From assembly GCF_032163395.1 (NCBI RefSeq), contig NZ_CP119968.1:1721501-1785500 (forward strand): DNA of 64,000 bases, in the 5' to 3' direction. Shown piece after piece: positions 1-8,856 of this stretch; the stretch's first letter is position 1, and every line of letters begins with the position of its first letter. The notes beneath the pieces are model-generated. The model saw nothing but the letters and a program-made list of their open reading frames with translations, made no database searches and had not been told where the DNA came from. The position numbers and the translations under genes are program-made. The DNA comes from Gloeocapsopsis dulcis (GTDB taxonomy: Bacteria; Cyanobacteriota; Cyanobacteriia; Cyanobacteriales; Chroococcidiopsidaceae).

Positions 1-677
1 ATAATGACTGGTGAAAGCGAGACACCTGCTGTCACTATTTGAATATTTGCTAAGTCACTCGTCCAAATTTGCTGTTTTGGAGTTCCAGCCCACTTAATGA
101 TTGCTACAGGAGTTTGCGGCGATCGCCTGTAGTGTAGTAATTGCTGTACAATTGCTGATAACTGCTTTCCTCCCATTAAAATCGCGAGCGTTTCTAACCG
201 CGCTAGCGCTTCCCAATCGAGTTTTTCTGGTTCGTGGGCGGTAAAAACAGCAAAACAACTACTTAAAGTTGGATCAGTTAAGGGTATGCCTGCAAGTAAG
301 GGTGCAGCTAAAGCTGAAGAGATTCCTGGTATAACTTCAAACGGGCAGTTAGGAGCAATTAAAGCATCAATTTCAGCAGCAGAACGCCCAAAAATAAATG
401 GATCGCCAGATTTTAGTCGAACTATCTGTTTCCCAAGTTGACAATATTTTACTAATAGCTGGTTAATTTCTGCTTGCGGTGTACTAGGTTTTCCCCCACG
501 CTTGCCCACATCAAGTTTGAGACAATTTTGAGGTACTAATTGCAATAGTTGATCATCGACAAGAGCATCATAAACCAAAACTTCAGCTTGCGTTAATAGT
601 TGCAGCGCTCTTACTGTAAGATAGGCTACATTACCTAACCCTGCACCGACAAGATAAACTTTGCCCTTACTAGTCAT
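1..677 (-). CDS. cobA: Uroporphyrinogen-III C-methyltransferase, 3' end outside the window
   Basis: This enzyme uses SAM to methylate uroporphyrinogen III to precorrin-2, the branch point to sirohaem and cobalamin. The 225 readable codons begin at ATG 675-677 and stay open to the left edge, so the C-terminus is missing. The tetrapyrrole methylase fold is recognised by KVYLVGAG at residues 6-13, VYDALV at 35-40, KLDVGKRGG at 54-62 and the hallmark RLKSGDPFIFGR at 87-98. The first glycine motif reads GAGLGN rather than the textbook GAGPGD. The start codon lies inside the end of the upstream TPR gene (8-bp overlap), which suggests translational coupling. No fused uroporphyrinogen-III synthase part can be seen in what is present. 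Confidence 0.93.
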   Translation of the reverse strand, partial: MTSKGKVYLVGAGLGNVAYLTVRALQLLTQAEVLVYDALVDDQLLQLVPQNCLKLDVGKRGGKPSTPQAEINQLLVKYCQLGKQIVRLKSGDPFIFGRSAAEIDALIAPNCPFEVIPGISSALAAPLLAGIPLTDPTLSSCFAVFTAHEPEKLDWEALARLETLAILMGGKQLSAIVQQLLHYRRSPQTPVAIIKWAGTPKQQIWTSDLANIQIVTAGVSLSPVI

Positions 678-1161
678 GATTTAAAGTAGGTGAACTTAAA
701 CTTTGCTGCTGACTAATTTCTTGGAGAAGTTGAGCAACAGTTTCAGCTTTTTGTGGATTGCGTTGAGCTTGAAATAAGTTTTTGGCAGTTTCAAGAGAAG
801 CGATCGCACTTTCTAATTGATTGTGCTTTAGCAATGCCATTCCTAAGCGTAAATGTGCATCAACATTTTTCGGTGCGCGAATTGTTAATTCTTGCCAAGT
901 TGCGATCGCATCTTCTACTCGATCTTGTTGTAGTAAAGTATCTCCTAGCAATAAGCGCGCTAAATCGTTACTTGGGTGACGCGCAATCACCTGATAAAAA
1001 GCGGCTTCCGCTTCTTTATAGTTTTTATCTTGATAGAGTTTGACTCCTTGTTTATAAATACTAGAGGTAATAACTCCTTCACGGATAAAGAAAATCAATA
1101 TCGTTAAACCAATACCGACGACGGTAATTGCAAATACAGTCAGTTGGGGCGTCTTAGTCAT
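670..1161 (-). CDS. TPR-repeat protein with one N-terminal membrane segment
   Basis: The reading frame is open from 1218, but ATG 1161 has GGAG four bases upstream and gives 163 residues starting MTKTPQLTVF, so I choose it. A hydrophobic helix (about residues 8-28) is followed by tetratricopeptide-like repeats, for example residues around YQDKNYKEAEAAFYQVIARH and the two following helix pairs with the alternating small/large residue spacing of TPRs. It is probably a membrane-anchored scaffold. The stop overlaps the cobA start by 8 bp, so the two form an operon. Similar small cyanobacterial TPR proteins are functionally unassigned, and I see no catalytic motif. Confidence 0.8.
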   Translation of the reverse strand: MTKTPQLTVFAITVVGIGLTILIFFIREGVITSSIYKQGVKLYQDKNYKEAEAAFYQVIARHPSNDLARLLLGDTLLQQDRVEDAIATWQELTIRAPKNVDAHLRLGMALLKHNQLESAIASLETAKNLFQAQRNPQKAETVAQLLQEISQQQSLSSPTLNHD

Positions 1162-1757
1162 TGTCTCCTGCATAGATGCACTCAAGAATAAATTTGCTGT
1201 TATATTAGCAAAATCCATGGAAATAGACTTACTAATAATATTTGAACTTAAGGTGTACAGAGGTACATTAGGTTAAGTATTCTCAATTTTACCCAAAGAT
1301 ATCTGCGATCTGTGCAAAAGATATAGTGTATTTAGACGGCTACGTTAATTTATGATATAAGAAAGCAATGGATTAACAAAAACATTCTTAAATAAGCTTT
1401 ATTTTTAATATTTAGAATTTATCAAACGTTAGTAACTGCCTTGCCTAGTTTAAGTGAAATATGCCAACAAACAACACTATTTTTTAAACAGTCCACTAAT
1501 AAAGGTGCAATAGGCATCTTGCCTAACCATTCTCAAATTTATATTCAACTTGATTATCAATTTCTAAAAATAACAGAGCATAGTGTAACTAAATAATTTT
1601 ACTACTGTGTACCTCTGTCATAAGTAGTGAGATTGATATCTATCTACAGAAGGGTTAATTTATATTTTTTTGTTTATTAAATCGGGTTCTAGAGGCTAAT
1701 ACAAAGCCTGCTTTATGGCTCAACAAACTAAAGTTGTTTAGAGAATCTGAGGGTATA
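1162..1757. other. Intergenic region with a TAGGCA hairpin and a distant inverted repeat
   Basis: AT-rich non-coding DNA between two divergently transcribed genes, so it should hold both promoters. It contains the palindrome TAGGCA-TCT-TGCCTA at 1511-1525, related to one at 26379-26399, and an 11-bp inverted repeat (1257-1267 against 1608-1618). I see no RNA gene. Confidence 0.6.
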
Positions 1758-2213
1758 ATGACTTACGCTACTGATGATAAGACAAAAAAATCTGTCCAAA
1801 CATTTCAACAATTCGATGTAGATACACAACTGGGTTTATTGTGGTTTGGTTACAAAGACATCAAAGATCAACTGCAACCAGCAAATGAAACTTCTGCCCA
1901 AGATACTGCAGAAGCATTGTTTAATCAAATTCAATCTTTGTCAAAAGAAGAGCAACTACAAGCGCAGCGCGACATTGCAAGTCGGGCAAATAATGACATC
2001 AGCGGTGCTTATAGCTCTTTGAGTTCGAGTGGTAAGCTTGACTTGTGGTTGCGCCTAGCTCAAGGGATGGATAAGGGTACAGTAATTCAAGTACCATCTG
2101 ATTATGAGTTGCCTGCTGAAACCAAAGATTTTGCGGATATGATCAAGCAACTCGATTTTGAACAACGCATCGACTTTATGCGCAGTGCTGTAGTGGAAAT
2201 GGGAGCTAAGTAG
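1758..2213 (+). CDS. Helical carotenoid protein (stand-alone OCP N-terminal domain)
   Basis: The frame opens at TTG 1734, but ATG 1758 is preceded by GAGGG with five bases of spacing, giving 151 residues. The whole protein matches the all-helical carotenoid-binding N-terminal domain of orange carotenoid protein. The carotenoid-contacting Trp and Tyr of OCP appear as W29 and Y32 in LLWFGYKDI, and the second Trp as W97 in LDLWLRLAQGMDKG; the Tyr that normally follows it is Leu here. No NTF2-like regulatory C-terminal domain is present and none is encoded next door. Family members bind a keto-carotenoid and quench singlet oxygen or phycobilisome excitation. Which HCP clade it belongs to cannot be told by eye. 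Confidence 0.88.
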   Translation: MTYATDDKTKKSVQTFQQFDVDTQLGLLWFGYKDIKDQLQPANETSAQDTAEALFNQIQSLSKEEQLQAQRDIASRANNDISGAYSSLSSSGKLDLWLRLAQGMDKGTVIQVPSDYELPAETKDFADMIKQLDFEQRIDFMRSAVVEMGAK

Positions 2214-2320
2214 AGCATTTTAGGGGCTAGTCATTCGTGGCTAGCTGCCTATTCTCAATAAATCTTACAGACATAGAGCGATCGCTACAATAGTGAAGTA
2301 TTGTTACAACACGATCGCTC

Positions 2321-3109
2321 ATGTGCCGTTTGCTTGCTTATTTAGGTTCATCAATTTTACTGGATCGGATATTAACCAAACCAGAACACTCATTGGTTGT
2401 CCAAAGTTATCAACCGCGCGAGATGAACTCTGGGCTGCTGAATGCTGACGGATTTGGGATTGGTTGGTATCATGCTCAAAAAGATACTCCGCCTTTTACT
2501 TACAAAAACGTATTACCGATCTGGAACGACACGAATCTTTCCAGTCTAGGACGCTACATAGAATCAAGATGTATATTAGGCGCAGTACGTAGTGCGACAC
2601 TAGGACAAGCGGTAGATTTAAGCAACTGTCAACCTTTTAATTATCAACAGTTATTGTGCATTCATAATGGTCGCATTGAAAATTTTAGAGAGGCATTAGC
2701 AAGACCATTACGCGATCGCCTAAGTGATGTCGCTTATAAATCGATTAAAGGTAGTACAGATTCCGAACATTTTTTCGCTTTAATTATTGAAGAACTATAT
2801 AATAACCCCACTGCTACATTAACTGAGGTACTGCAAAATGCTTTACTCACATTAGATCAGTTGGCAAAGTCATACGATATCACAGCATCTGCCAATCTGA
2901 TTATCAGTGATGGACAACAGCTTGTTGCTTCGCGGTTTGCTACTAACACCCAAAGCCCATCACTTTATTGGCTGCGAGACGATCCTACATATCCAGAATC
3001 AGTCATCATTGCTTCAGAACCATTATTCGCTGGTAACTGGCATCCCGTTTCTGAACAAAGTATTCTCAGTGTAGGAAAAGACTTGAATGTTCAAATTGCT
3101 CAACTCTAA
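2321..3109 (+). CDS. egtC: Ergothioneine biosynthesis glutamine amidohydrolase EgtC
   Basis: This 262-residue class II (Ntn) amidohydrolase is expected to remove the gamma-glutamyl group from the hercynyl-gamma-glutamylcysteine sulfoxide made by EgtB. Cys2 becomes the N-terminal nucleophile once Met1 is removed (MCRLLAYLG). NADGFGIGWY at 41-50 and IHNGRIE at 114-120 are typical of the family. The C-terminal half carries the SANLIISDG strand. It is first in an egtC-egtB-egtD run with short gaps, which strongly supports the assignment. No clear Shine-Dalgarno sequence precedes the ATG; a HIP1-like CGATCGCTC stands there instead. Confidence 0.92.
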   Translation: MCRLLAYLGSSILLDRILTKPEHSLVVQSYQPREMNSGLLNADGFGIGWYHAQKDTPPFTYKNVLPIWNDTNLSSLGRYIESRCILGAVRSATLGQAVDLSNCQPFNYQQLLCIHNGRIENFREALARPLRDRLSDVAYKSIKGSTDSEHFFALIIEELYNNPTATLTEVLQNALLTLDQLAKSYDITASANLIISDGQQLVASRFATNTQSPSLYWLRDDPTYPESVIIASEPLFAGNWHPVSEQSILSVGKDLNVQIAQL

Positions 3110-3159
3110 TGCCAAAATCTAATTTTGGTAAGTATAGTATTTAGCTGCATAGTTTTTCA

Positions 3160-4398
3160 ATGTCTCATAGATTAGCTCATCTCAACGTTATTGACCAAAA
3201 GCGACAACAAATAAAGCAAGCAATGCAACAATGCCGTCAAAGAACACTTGCTTTGTTTCAAGGAATTGATTACGATACACTTTGCCGTCAAGCACATCCC
3301 GAATTTAGCCCCGTTGGTTGGCATTTGGGTCACATTGCGTATACCGAAGCTTTATGGATACTTGAACACAACGCCAAAAAGCCACGACAGTTTTCTGAGT
3401 TTGGTCACTTATTTATTGCCGATGGCTTACCTAAAGCAGAACGCCAAAATTTACCCACATTAGCAGAAATTCAAGTCTACCTTGATACAGTGCGATCGCA
3501 AGTTCTAGATTATCTAGAAACAACCAATCTCAACCAGCAAGAACGTCTCTGGCGTTGGCTAATCCAGCATGAAAGTCAGCACAGTGAAACAATTGCTTTC
3601 GTGTTGGAGTTGCTGAAAGTTCAAGGTTCAGAAGTCATTCAAGATTTACCTAGTACGCAACATCTCTCAGAGATGATTGAGATTCCCGCAGGTTATTTTG
3701 AAATGGGAGATGATTCAATTAATGCGTTGGATAATGAACGCCCAGTACATCGAGTCTACTTAGATACTTACTGGATTGACCGCTATCCCACAACTTGTGG
3801 ACAGTACCAGAAATTTATCCATGCTGGAGGCTATCAAAATCCTGAATGGTGGTCAGATGCGGGTTGGCAATGGCAACAGCAAGCGCAAGTAACACAACCA
3901 CTTTACTGGCAAAACGCAATTCCAGATCATCCAGTGTCTGGTGTAAGTTGGTATGAAGCAGAAGCCTATGCGCGATTTGTTGGCAAGCGACTACCGACAG
4001 AAGCTGAATGGGAAAAAGCAGCAAGCTGGGATGATACACATGAATGCCGTTACACTTATCCTTGGGAAGATACAGCACTTAATCCTGGTCAATGCAATCA
4101 TGATTGTGCGATCGCTCAAACAACATCTGTAGATAGTTACCCAGATGGGCAAAGTGTATATGGGTGTTACGACATGCTGGGTAATGTTTGGGAGTGGACA
4201 GCATCGCTATTTCAGGAGTATCCAGGTTTTACTTATTACCCGTATATTGGTTATTCCCAAGTTTATTTTGACGAGCAGCATTATGTCTTGCGCGGTGGTA
4301 GTTGGGCAACTCGTCCTTGGGCGCTACGCTGTAGCTTTCGTAACTGGTATCATCCTCACATTCGGCAAATTTTTGCAGGTTTTCGTTGTGCAAAGTAA
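3160..4398 (+). CDS. egtB: Ergothioneine synthase EgtB (iron-dependent sulfoxide synthase)
   Basis: EgtB joins trimethylhistidine (hercynine) to a thiol donor with O2. The 412 residues have an N-terminal DinB-like four-helix domain with the iron ligands expected at H58 in WHLGH (54-58), and at H137 and H141 in HESQH. A C-terminal formylglycine-generating-enzyme fold starts near IEIPAGYFEMG (about 172) and ends in the conserved LRGGSWATRPWALRCSFRNW and AGFRC segments. Length is normal for the family. The presence of EgtC next door suggests the gamma-glutamylcysteine-using type, although the substrate cannot be proved from sequence. Confidence 0.93.
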   Translation: MSHRLAHLNVIDQKRQQIKQAMQQCRQRTLALFQGIDYDTLCRQAHPEFSPVGWHLGHIAYTEALWILEHNAKKPRQFSEFGHLFIADGLPKAERQNLPTLAEIQVYLDTVRSQVLDYLETTNLNQQERLWRWLIQHESQHSETIAFVLELLKVQGSEVIQDLPSTQHLSEMIEIPAGYFEMGDDSINALDNERPVHRVYLDTYWIDRYPTTCGQYQKFIHAGGYQNPEWWSDAGWQWQQQAQVTQPLYWQNAIPDHPVSGVSWYEAEAYARFVGKRLPTEAEWEKAASWDDTHECRYTYPWEDTALNPGQCNHDCAIAQTTSVDSYPDGQSVYGCYDMLGNVWEWTASLFQEYPGFTYYPYIGYSQVYFDEQHYVLRGGSWATRPWALRCSFRNWYHPHIRQIFAGFRCAK

Positions 4399-4720
4399 GT
4401 CAAATCGGTTAGTAATGGGTGATAGGTAATAAGTAATGGAAAGAGTTGTAAACATAAATTTTGCCTCAGTTTTTATTGTAGTGCCGATCTCAAGAATTTA
4501 TTTATTTGTGCGTTTACGATGACGATCAAGGAATATTGAACATTTAGCAACTCTAAGCTTGAAACATCTAGCTCAGGCGTGATTTTATATGTCATAGCTT
4601 TATGATTTACTCTCTGAGGGTAACTTACTAGTCCTGTAGCGATCGCACCCTGCAGTAAACTAGACGATGCTGCTTTTTTGTGCCTACACAATCTATCCCG
4701 CCTTGGCAAACGGAGGTTTA
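4399..4720. other. Intergenic region between egtB and egtD
   Basis: Non-coding, with a low-complexity stretch of GTAATGGGTGATAGGTAAT type at 4412-4439 that recurs at 44421-44450. A minus-strand frame here shows no family resemblance. The egtD ribosome binding site GGAGG lies at 4712-4716. Confidence 0.55.
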
Positions 4721-5749
4721 ATGTCTATGTCCAAAGCTGCAAGCAACATATCTCTTCAGTCTACAGCCGAACGCTTGCAGATAGAGTATCTTATCAACTC
4801 CACTGCACCAACAAACACAAGCGATGGCAATGACGTCATTCAAGGATTAACCAAAAAACCAAAATCTCTCCCTGCACGCTACTTTTACGATGACCGAGGT
4901 TCTCAATTATTTGAGCAAATTTGTGAGTTACCAGAATATTATCTAACTCGCACCGAAACCGCTATATTACAAAAATGTGCCACAGAAATTGCCCGAATTA
5001 CTGGCACTTGCGAATTGATAGAACTTGGTAGTGGTAGTTCGACAAAAACTCGTATTCTCTTAGATGCCTACAATCGACTCGGCTACCCTCTGCACTACTT
5101 ACCAATTGATGTCAGTGCGGGAATTTTAGAAAGCAGTGCTCAACAATTATTGACTGATTATCCATTATTGCAAGTTCATGCATTAGTTAGCACCTACGAA
5201 CTGGCACTAGAAAAACTCATGCCTTCCGAACTACCAAGTCGGATGATTTGCTTTATTGGTAGTACACTCGGAAACCTTACTCCACAAGAATGCGATCTCT
5301 TTCTCTCACAAATCACTTCTGCGTTGCTTCCTGGAGAGTATTTCTTGTTGGGAGTAGATTTACAAAAGCCAAAGGTTCTCCTTGAAGCAGCGTATAATGA
5401 CCGCCAAGGAGTGACCGCAGCCTTTAATTTGAATATGCTGCAACACTTAAACGAGCGCTTTGAGGGTAATTTCGACTTGCAGCAGTTTGCACATTGGGCA
5501 TTTTACAACGAGAGTCAGCATCAAATCGAGATGCACTTGCGGAGTTTGCGATCGCAAACTGTTTTCTTAAGCGCCCTAGATACAACTGTCGAATTTGCTC
5601 CACAAGAAACTATCTTGACTGAAATCTCGCGTAAATTGAATCTCGATGCCCTACAACAAACACTGACACAGCAAGGCTTAACAACAGTTGAAGTTTGGAC
5701 AGATCCTCAACAATGGTTTGCCTTATTACTGTGTCAGTTGCAAGCATGA
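4721..5749 (+). CDS. egtD: L-histidine N(alpha)-methyltransferase EgtD
   Basis: EgtD trimethylates histidine to hercynine with three SAM, the first step of ergothioneine synthesis. The frame opens at 4667, but ATG 4721 follows GGAGG by four bases and is the better start (342 residues). SAM-binding glycine motif ELGSGSSTKT spans 101-110, and PARYFYDDRGSQLFEQI at 51-67 and LPEYYLTRTE at 70-79 are signature segments of the family. FIGSTLGN and DLQKP further along are also family-typical. It lies downstream of egtB with a 322-bp gap, so it may have its own promoter. Confidence 0.93.
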   Translation: MSMSKAASNISLQSTAERLQIEYLINSTAPTNTSDGNDVIQGLTKKPKSLPARYFYDDRGSQLFEQICELPEYYLTRTETAILQKCATEIARITGTCELIELGSGSSTKTRILLDAYNRLGYPLHYLPIDVSAGILESSAQQLLTDYPLLQVHALVSTYELALEKLMPSELPSRMICFIGSTLGNLTPQECDLFLSQITSALLPGEYFLLGVDLQKPKVLLEAAYNDRQGVTAAFNLNMLQHLNERFEGNFDLQQFAHWAFYNESQHQIEMHLRSLRSQTVFLSALDTTVEFAPQETILTEISRKLNLDALQQTLTQQGLTTVEVWTDPQQWFALLLCQLQA

Positions 5750-5765
5750 GACAAAGGTATTTCCA

Positions 5766-6368
5766 TCAACAAATTGGGCGTTGCCCAGGGTTGACTGCAT
5801 GAATATACTCACTTCCTGCAATTGGTAGTTCGCGATTGTAAGCAGCAGATTCTGGCTGTCCCCAACCTAGTTGTAATAAAATTTCAAGAAAGTTTGCTTT
5901 CTCCCACTTACATAAATTTGCCCATTCCATGCGCTGAGCAATTTTATTTACCTGATCTAATGTAGTTAGCCGATAATCTTTACCATGGGTGACACTTCTA
6001 TAAAGATCCATTTCGATAGTGACTTCATGCCAGAAACTGACAATACTCTCTTTTGCTAGTTTTAATATTTCTAAATCTTGAGGTAACGCAATCAACTGCG
6101 AGTCTATTTCAGGATAAGAAATACTTTTACCCTTTAGTGTAAGCTGACGCCAAACAATTCCCGACACACCATATTCTTGCTGATAGCAATGAACTGCTGC
6201 TTTAAAGTCTTGGTAAGCGTCAAACTTTTGTATACCATCACTTTTGATAAATCTATCCACGATCGGATTACCAGAAGCCGTAGCCGCAATTTTGAGTCGC
6301 TCTCCCTTTAAGCAAGCCTGGCGCTCGTTTGCTAAAATTTGTATCAGCTCTGCGGTAGAGTATGCCAT
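5766..6368 (-). CDS. Conserved hypothetical protein
   Basis: I do not recognise this family. Two starts are possible: ATG 6401 (211 residues) and ATG 6368 (200 residues, MAYSTAELIQ), the latter following AGGGA closely. It is a soluble, mixed-charge protein without signal peptide or membrane segment. Visible landmarks are a helical N-terminus (ELIQILANERQACLKGERLKI), a middle region rich in aromatic residues and a tail ending GQRPIC. It converges on egtD with only 16 bp between stops and is followed by an unrelated thioredoxin-like gene upstream. Function is unknown. Confidence 0.7.
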   Translation of the reverse strand: MAYSTAELIQILANERQACLKGERLKIAATASGNPIVDRFIKSDGIQKFDAYQDFKAAVHCYQQEYGVSGIVWRQLTLKGKSISYPEIDSQLIALPQDLEILKLAKESIVSFWHEVTIEMDLYRSVTHGKDYRLTTLDQVNKIAQRMEWANLCKWEKANFLEILLQLGWGQPESAAYNRELPIAGSEYIHAVNPGQRPIC

Positions 6369-6439
6369 TTTCCCTAGGATTGGACACATGTCTAGTTGCA
6401 TCTTAAAAGCTGAGCGCCAGAGCGGTTCTGTCTCGATAG

Positions 6440-7024
6440 TTACTCAGCGAGTTCAGAACTAAATTCATTGATTGATCGTCGCTTTAACTCTACCGATTGA
6501 GAACGCGGTAATAAATCGAATAGTTCGCGAAAAACATCATCAACTTTCTCAAAAGGTACTTGCCCTGCTTCATTTAAGACAACCTCTCCCGACTGATTAA
6601 ACACGACAAGTTGCGGAACACTACCTGTATAGTAGTACCCTGCTTCTGTTGTTGCGTAGCTCTCTTTAGGTAAAATAGTATCCACGTTCGCAGGAATAAA
6701 ATCCACAGCGCGAACATAAAATGATTGTAAGCGTGTAATGACTGTAGCATACTGTTTGCAGTCACTACTGTCATCTACATAAAAGATGAGTAATGTAGGC
6801 TTATCACGTTTCAATGATTTTTCTAGCTTGACCTTGGTCGATACCAAAGAAGCGTTCCCACCATATAAAACAAACACGTTGCCTTCAAAATGATCGTCGT
6901 TGATACCAGCAAAAGCTGATGGAACAGCTAGCATAAATTGGCAACATAGAAACAATAGACAAAGGACTACAAAACGCCGCCAGGAGTAGATCGTTTTGTA
7001 GCAAAAGTGTAAGAGCAATTTCAT
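6440..7024 (-). CDS. Thioredoxin-fold lumenal protein, PSI accumulation factor-like
   Basis: The 194 residues begin with a basic stretch, a hydrophobic core and AFA at about 37-39, which looks like a Sec signal for export to the thylakoid lumen or periplasm. The remainder reads as a thioredoxin fold (PTLLIFYVDDSSDCKQYA, then GSVPQLVVFNQSGEVV with the expected cis-Pro). The CxxC pair is reduced to a single Cys in SSDCKQY, so it is not a classical oxidoreductase. Cyanobacterial proteins of this appearance are annotated as thylakoid photosystem I accumulation factors; I make that link by resemblance only. Confidence 0.65.
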   Translation of the reverse strand: MKLLLHFCYKTIYSWRRFVVLCLLFLCCQFMLAVPSAFAGINDDHFEGNVFVLYGGNASLVSTKVKLEKSLKRDKPTLLIFYVDDSSDCKQYATVITRLQSFYVRAVDFIPANVDTILPKESYATTEAGYYYTGSVPQLVVFNQSGEVVLNEAGQVPFEKVDDVFRELFDLLPRSQSVELKRRSINEFSSELAE

Positions 7025-7347
7025 TGAAACAACTGAAGTTTAACTATTTTAGGTCTTTAATATCTATAGTGATACAGATGGTGTAAGCTCTCTGATTGAA
7101 GTCGGGGCTACTAAAATAAAGCCAAGATAAATTGAGAGCAGAGTTTCCTTTGTAGAACTTATGTAACAGATAAAAACGGTAATGGGTAACATTAATTATT
7201 GCACATTCTTACTCAACACTAGCTATATGTCGTTATAGCTAAAGCTAAATTCTCCGTTTTCTCCCTATTACGTGCATCAAATCACAATTTCCACGCTCTA
7301 TCATACTTGACTCTTAGTGCCGTCTGCTCCCAACTATTTAGGACTAC
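7025..7347. other. Intergenic region
   Basis: Between the two minus-strand genes. It contains a TTGAAGTCGGGGCTAC stretch at about 7097-7112 resembling dispersed cyanobacterial repeats. No gene, hairpin terminator or RNA was identified. Confidence 0.5.
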
Positions 7348-8856
7348 TCACTTTTTCAGCAACACCTTATTAGCAGTTGCGATCGCAGCCAATGATTGTG
7401 TTTCTAGTTCTTCCTCTTCGGATTTAGGTTCTTGAAGAAAGAACAAGCAAAAAAAGGTCACAATCAAGCTAGAGATTCCTATGGTTGAAAAGAAAATTCG
7501 ATTGCCTGCATCACCTTCAGGTAAAAGGCTATAAAGAGTAAGATAAGCTACTCCGCCTACATTACCCCAAGCGCCAACACTCCCAGCAATTTGACCAGTA
7601 ATTCGATGCCTAACTAATGGCACAATTCCATAGGCAGCACCTTCTGATGCCATGACGCAGAATGATGTAGCCATAGTTATTAGGATTGCCCAAGGCAACC
7701 ACCAATTACCAGTTATACTGCTCATCACCAGATAGCCAATACCCATGCAACCGAGTAATACCACCAGTGACCATTTGCGGCTGCCGAGTGTGTCAGAGAT
7801 TAAACCACCACCAGGACGAGCCACCAAGTTCATAAAAGCATAACTGGAAGCGATCGCTCCTGCCATTGCTGGATTTAACCTAAAAGAATTCTCAAAAAAT
7901 AGCGGAATCATCGAAACAACTGCAAGTTCTGAGCCAAAACCAACAAAGTAAGCTAGTTCTAGCAGGGCTACTTGATTAAATTTGTAGCGGTCTTCTGGAG
8001 GATAGCGCTTCTCACCTGCCATCAATTCCCGATTTACATTCCAACTTAGATAGGTTTGGCACAGGTATATAGCCAGTAGCACTAACAAAATAATTACCAC
8101 TCCAGTTTGGTTTAGCACCCCAACCGCACTAAAGCGCCAAGCAACCACACCCAAGGCAGCAAATACAGGAAAGTTTGTTATACACAGCAGCCAAAAATCC
8201 TTTTTAGTTGTTACTTCTATACCTCCATCGCGTTCAGGACGCTGATATTCCTTCCCAGGGGGTGTATCTTGGACATTAAAGAAATAAATTACCCCGTAAA
8301 CAGCAGCAACAATCCCAGTCAAAGCAACTGCAAACCGCCAATTAACTTCACCACTAACCATAAAACTGGCTGCAAATGCAACTAAGGGTAAAGTCAGTGC
8401 TGCTACACCAGAGCCAAAGTTACCCCAGCCACCATAAATGCCTTCTGCAAAACCAATTTCTTTAGAAGGAAACCACTCTGCTACCATCCGAATGCCAACG
8501 ACAAACCCAGCACCAACAACGCCAATAGCTAGACGACTCCAGATTAAATGCTGAAAGTTCTGTGCTAGCGCAAACGCTATACAGGGAAAGGCTGCATAAA
8601 ATAAGATTGCCGAAAAGACAACACGAGGACCAAAACGGTCGATTAACATCCCAAAGAGGATACGTAACGGAATTGCCAAAGCTAAATTACACAAGATCAT
8701 TGTTCTGTATTGCTCTGGGCTAAGTTGAAACTCGTCGATAATGGCTGTAGCTAGGGGAGCGATGTTAAATAGAACTACAAAGGATACTAAAAAAGCCAGC
8801 CAGGTCATGTGTAAAATTTGGTATCGACCGCTGAATGACCACAATTTTTTCAGCAT
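7348..8856 (-). CDS. nrtP: Nitrate/nitrite MFS permease, NrtP/NarK family
   Basis: A 502-residue major facilitator with about 12 membrane spans. It shows the MFS loop motif GMLIDRFGPR near residue 69, and the nitrate-porter signatures GIYGGWGNFGSG (about 141-152) and, in the second half, GSVGAWGNVGGVAYL. These glycine-rich motifs in TM5 and TM11 identify the nitrate-nitrite porter family. A cytoplasmic loop near the middle and a charged C-terminal tail (PKSEEEELETQ) are also present. No nitrate or nitrite reductase gene lies nearby. Regulation by NtcA is expected from known relatives, but I could not find a GTA-N8-TAC box in the 712 bp upstream. Confidence 0.88.
   Translation of the reverse strand: MLKKLWSFSGRYQILHMTWLAFLVSFVVLFNIAPLATAIIDEFQLSPEQYRTMILCNLALAIPLRILFGMLIDRFGPRVVFSAILFYAAFPCIAFALAQNFQHLIWSRLAIGVVGAGFVVGIRMVAEWFPSKEIGFAEGIYGGWGNFGSGVAALTLPLVAFAASFMVSGEVNWRFAVALTGIVAAVYGVIYFFNVQDTPPGKEYQRPERDGGIEVTTKKDFWLLCITNFPVFAALGVVAWRFSAVGVLNQTGVVIILLVLLAIYLCQTYLSWNVNRELMAGEKRYPPEDRYKFNQVALLELAYFVGFGSELAVVSMIPLFFENSFRLNPAMAGAIASSYAFMNLVARPGGGLISDTLGSRKWSLVVLLGCMGIGYLVMSSITGNWWLPWAILITMATSFCVMASEGAAYGIVPLVRHRITGQIAGSVGAWGNVGGVAYLTLYSLLPEGDAGNRIFFSTIGISSLIVTFFCLFFLQEPKSEEEELETQSLAAIATANKVLLKK

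Noticed and set aside
4473-4709. Minus-strand frame of 78 codons between egtB and egtD
   Set aside because: No family resemblance, overlaps no promoter logic, and runs over the egtD leader.
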